Under the pieces are notes generated by a model, which made no database searches, had not been told where the DNA came from, and was given only the letters and a program-made list of their open reading frames with translations. Below, in pieces: positions 6,354-6,908 of a stretch of 6,908 nt of DNA. The position numbers and the translations under genes were made by a program. Position 1 is the first letter of the stretch, and every line of letters starts with the position of its first letter. This stretch comes from Rhodobacter sp. (lineage in GTDB: Bacteria > Pseudomonadota > Alphaproteobacteria > Rhodobacterales > Rhodobacteraceae). Location of the stretch: the NCBI GenBank assembly GCA_027482795.1, contig JAIXVS010000202.1, forward strand, positions 1-6,908. Direction: 5' to 3'.

Positions 6354-6908
6354 CTATTCCTCCTCCGCATCCAGGAGTTCCATATTCAGGCCAAGGCCGC
6401 GCACTTCTTTGACCAAGACGTTGAACGATTCGGGCACGCCCGCCTCGAAATTGTCTTCGCCTTTGACGATGCTTTCATAAACCTTGGTGCGGCCTGCCAC
6501 ATCGTCGGATTTGACGGTGAGCATTTCTTGCAAGGTATAGGCCGCGCCATAGGCTTCCAGTGCCCAAACCTCCATCTCGCCCAGACGCTGGCCCCCGAAT
6601 TGGGCCTTACCGCCCAAGGGTTGCTGCGTGACAAGGCTGTAGGGGCCAGTCGAGCGTGCGTGCAGCTTATCATCCACCAAGTGGTGAAGTTTCAGCATAT
6701 ATTTCACGCCCACTGTGACCTTGCGGGCGAATTGCTCGCCCGTGCGGCCATCGAATACCACCGATTGACCCGAAGTGTCGAACCCTGCGCGTTTGAGCGC
6801 ATCGTTCACATCCGATTCCTTGGCCCCGTCGAAAACGGGGGTGGCAATTGGAACGCCCTTGGTCACATTGCCTGCCAGTTCAAGGAAATCATCCTCGTCA
6901 CGGTTTGC
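6354..6908 (-). CDS. rpoB: DNA-directed RNA polymerase subunit beta, C-terminal part (cut by window edge)
   Basis: The last 184 codons and stop of the beta subunit; the frame is open to the right edge, so there is no start codon in the window (a GTG at 6866 is internal). Visible in order: the block KGVPIATPVFDGA, then FDGRTGEQFARKVTVG, the active-site-near MLKLHHLVDDKLHARS with the conserved His of the HLVDDK motif, the nearly invariant SLVTQQPLGGKAQFGGQR, then GEMEVWALEAYGAAYTLQEM and the KSDDVAGRTK clamp region that contacts beta'. It ends VPESFNVLVKEVRGLGLNME plus an acidic LLDAEEE tail. The rifampicin-binding region is upstream and not visible. It lies directly before rpoC on the same strand with an 82-nt spacer, as in nearly all bacteria. 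Confidence 0.99.
   Translation of the reverse strand, partial: ANRDEDDFLELAGNVTKGVPIATPVFDGAKESDVNDALKRAGFDTSGQSVVFDGRTGEQFARKVTVGVKYMLKLHHLVDDKLHARSTGPYSLVTQQPLGGKAQFGGQRLGEMEVWALEAYGAAYTLQEMLTVKSDDVAGRTKVYESIVKGEDNFEAGVPESFNVLVKEVRGLGLNMELLDAEEE

Noticed and set aside
5363..6412. A 349-codon plus-strand open frame opposite the 5' half of rpoC and the rpoB end
   Set aside because: Lies fully antisense to strongly conserved beta'/beta coding sequence; its protein is rich in Gln, His and Phe with no domain, as expected for a frame read through the complement of biased codons.

Overview
The window looks like chromosomal DNA from an alphaproteobacterium, most likely Rhodobacterales (Roseobacter/Rhodobacter group). 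The main evidence is RpoC: it opens with MNQELTNNPFNP, is about 1,400 residues long, and carries the alphaproteobacterial version of the large insertion in the trigger loop. RpoB ends in an acidic LDAEEE tail. The DNA is moderately GC-rich by eye, and codon use looks similar across all genes. I did not compute composition.

Right part (2060-6908, minus strand): the 3' end of rpoB (window edge to 6354), an 82-nt spacer with a GC-rich hairpin, and a complete, intact rpoC (start 6271, stop 2060). These encode the beta and beta' subunits of RNA polymerase. A strong symmetrical terminator (2007-2042) follows, so the rpoBC transcript ends here and does not run into rpsL/rpsG/fusA.

Left part (1-1996): a small accessory module around a divergent promoter region (1457-1564). 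On the plus strand lies a small secreted SnoaL-like (NTF2-fold) protein. On the minus strand is a tight three-gene run: an HxlR-family regulator with a single cysteine, then an EamA/DMT-family inner-membrane transporter, then after 1 nt a membrane protein whose first 53 codons are visible and which resembles the start of PAP2-type phosphatases. The intergenic region carries short direct and inverted repeats overlapping plausible promoter elements, as expected if the HxlR protein controls itself and the divergent gene.

The SnoaL-like gene and rpoC converge on the shared terminator. Nothing here clearly amounts to a new biological system. The best candidate for follow-up is the hxlR/SnoaL/EamA/PAP2-like module and its repeat-rich control region. 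I see no tRNA, rRNA, IS element, CRISPR array or phage gene. The long plus-strand ORFs opposite rpoC are judged to be shadows.
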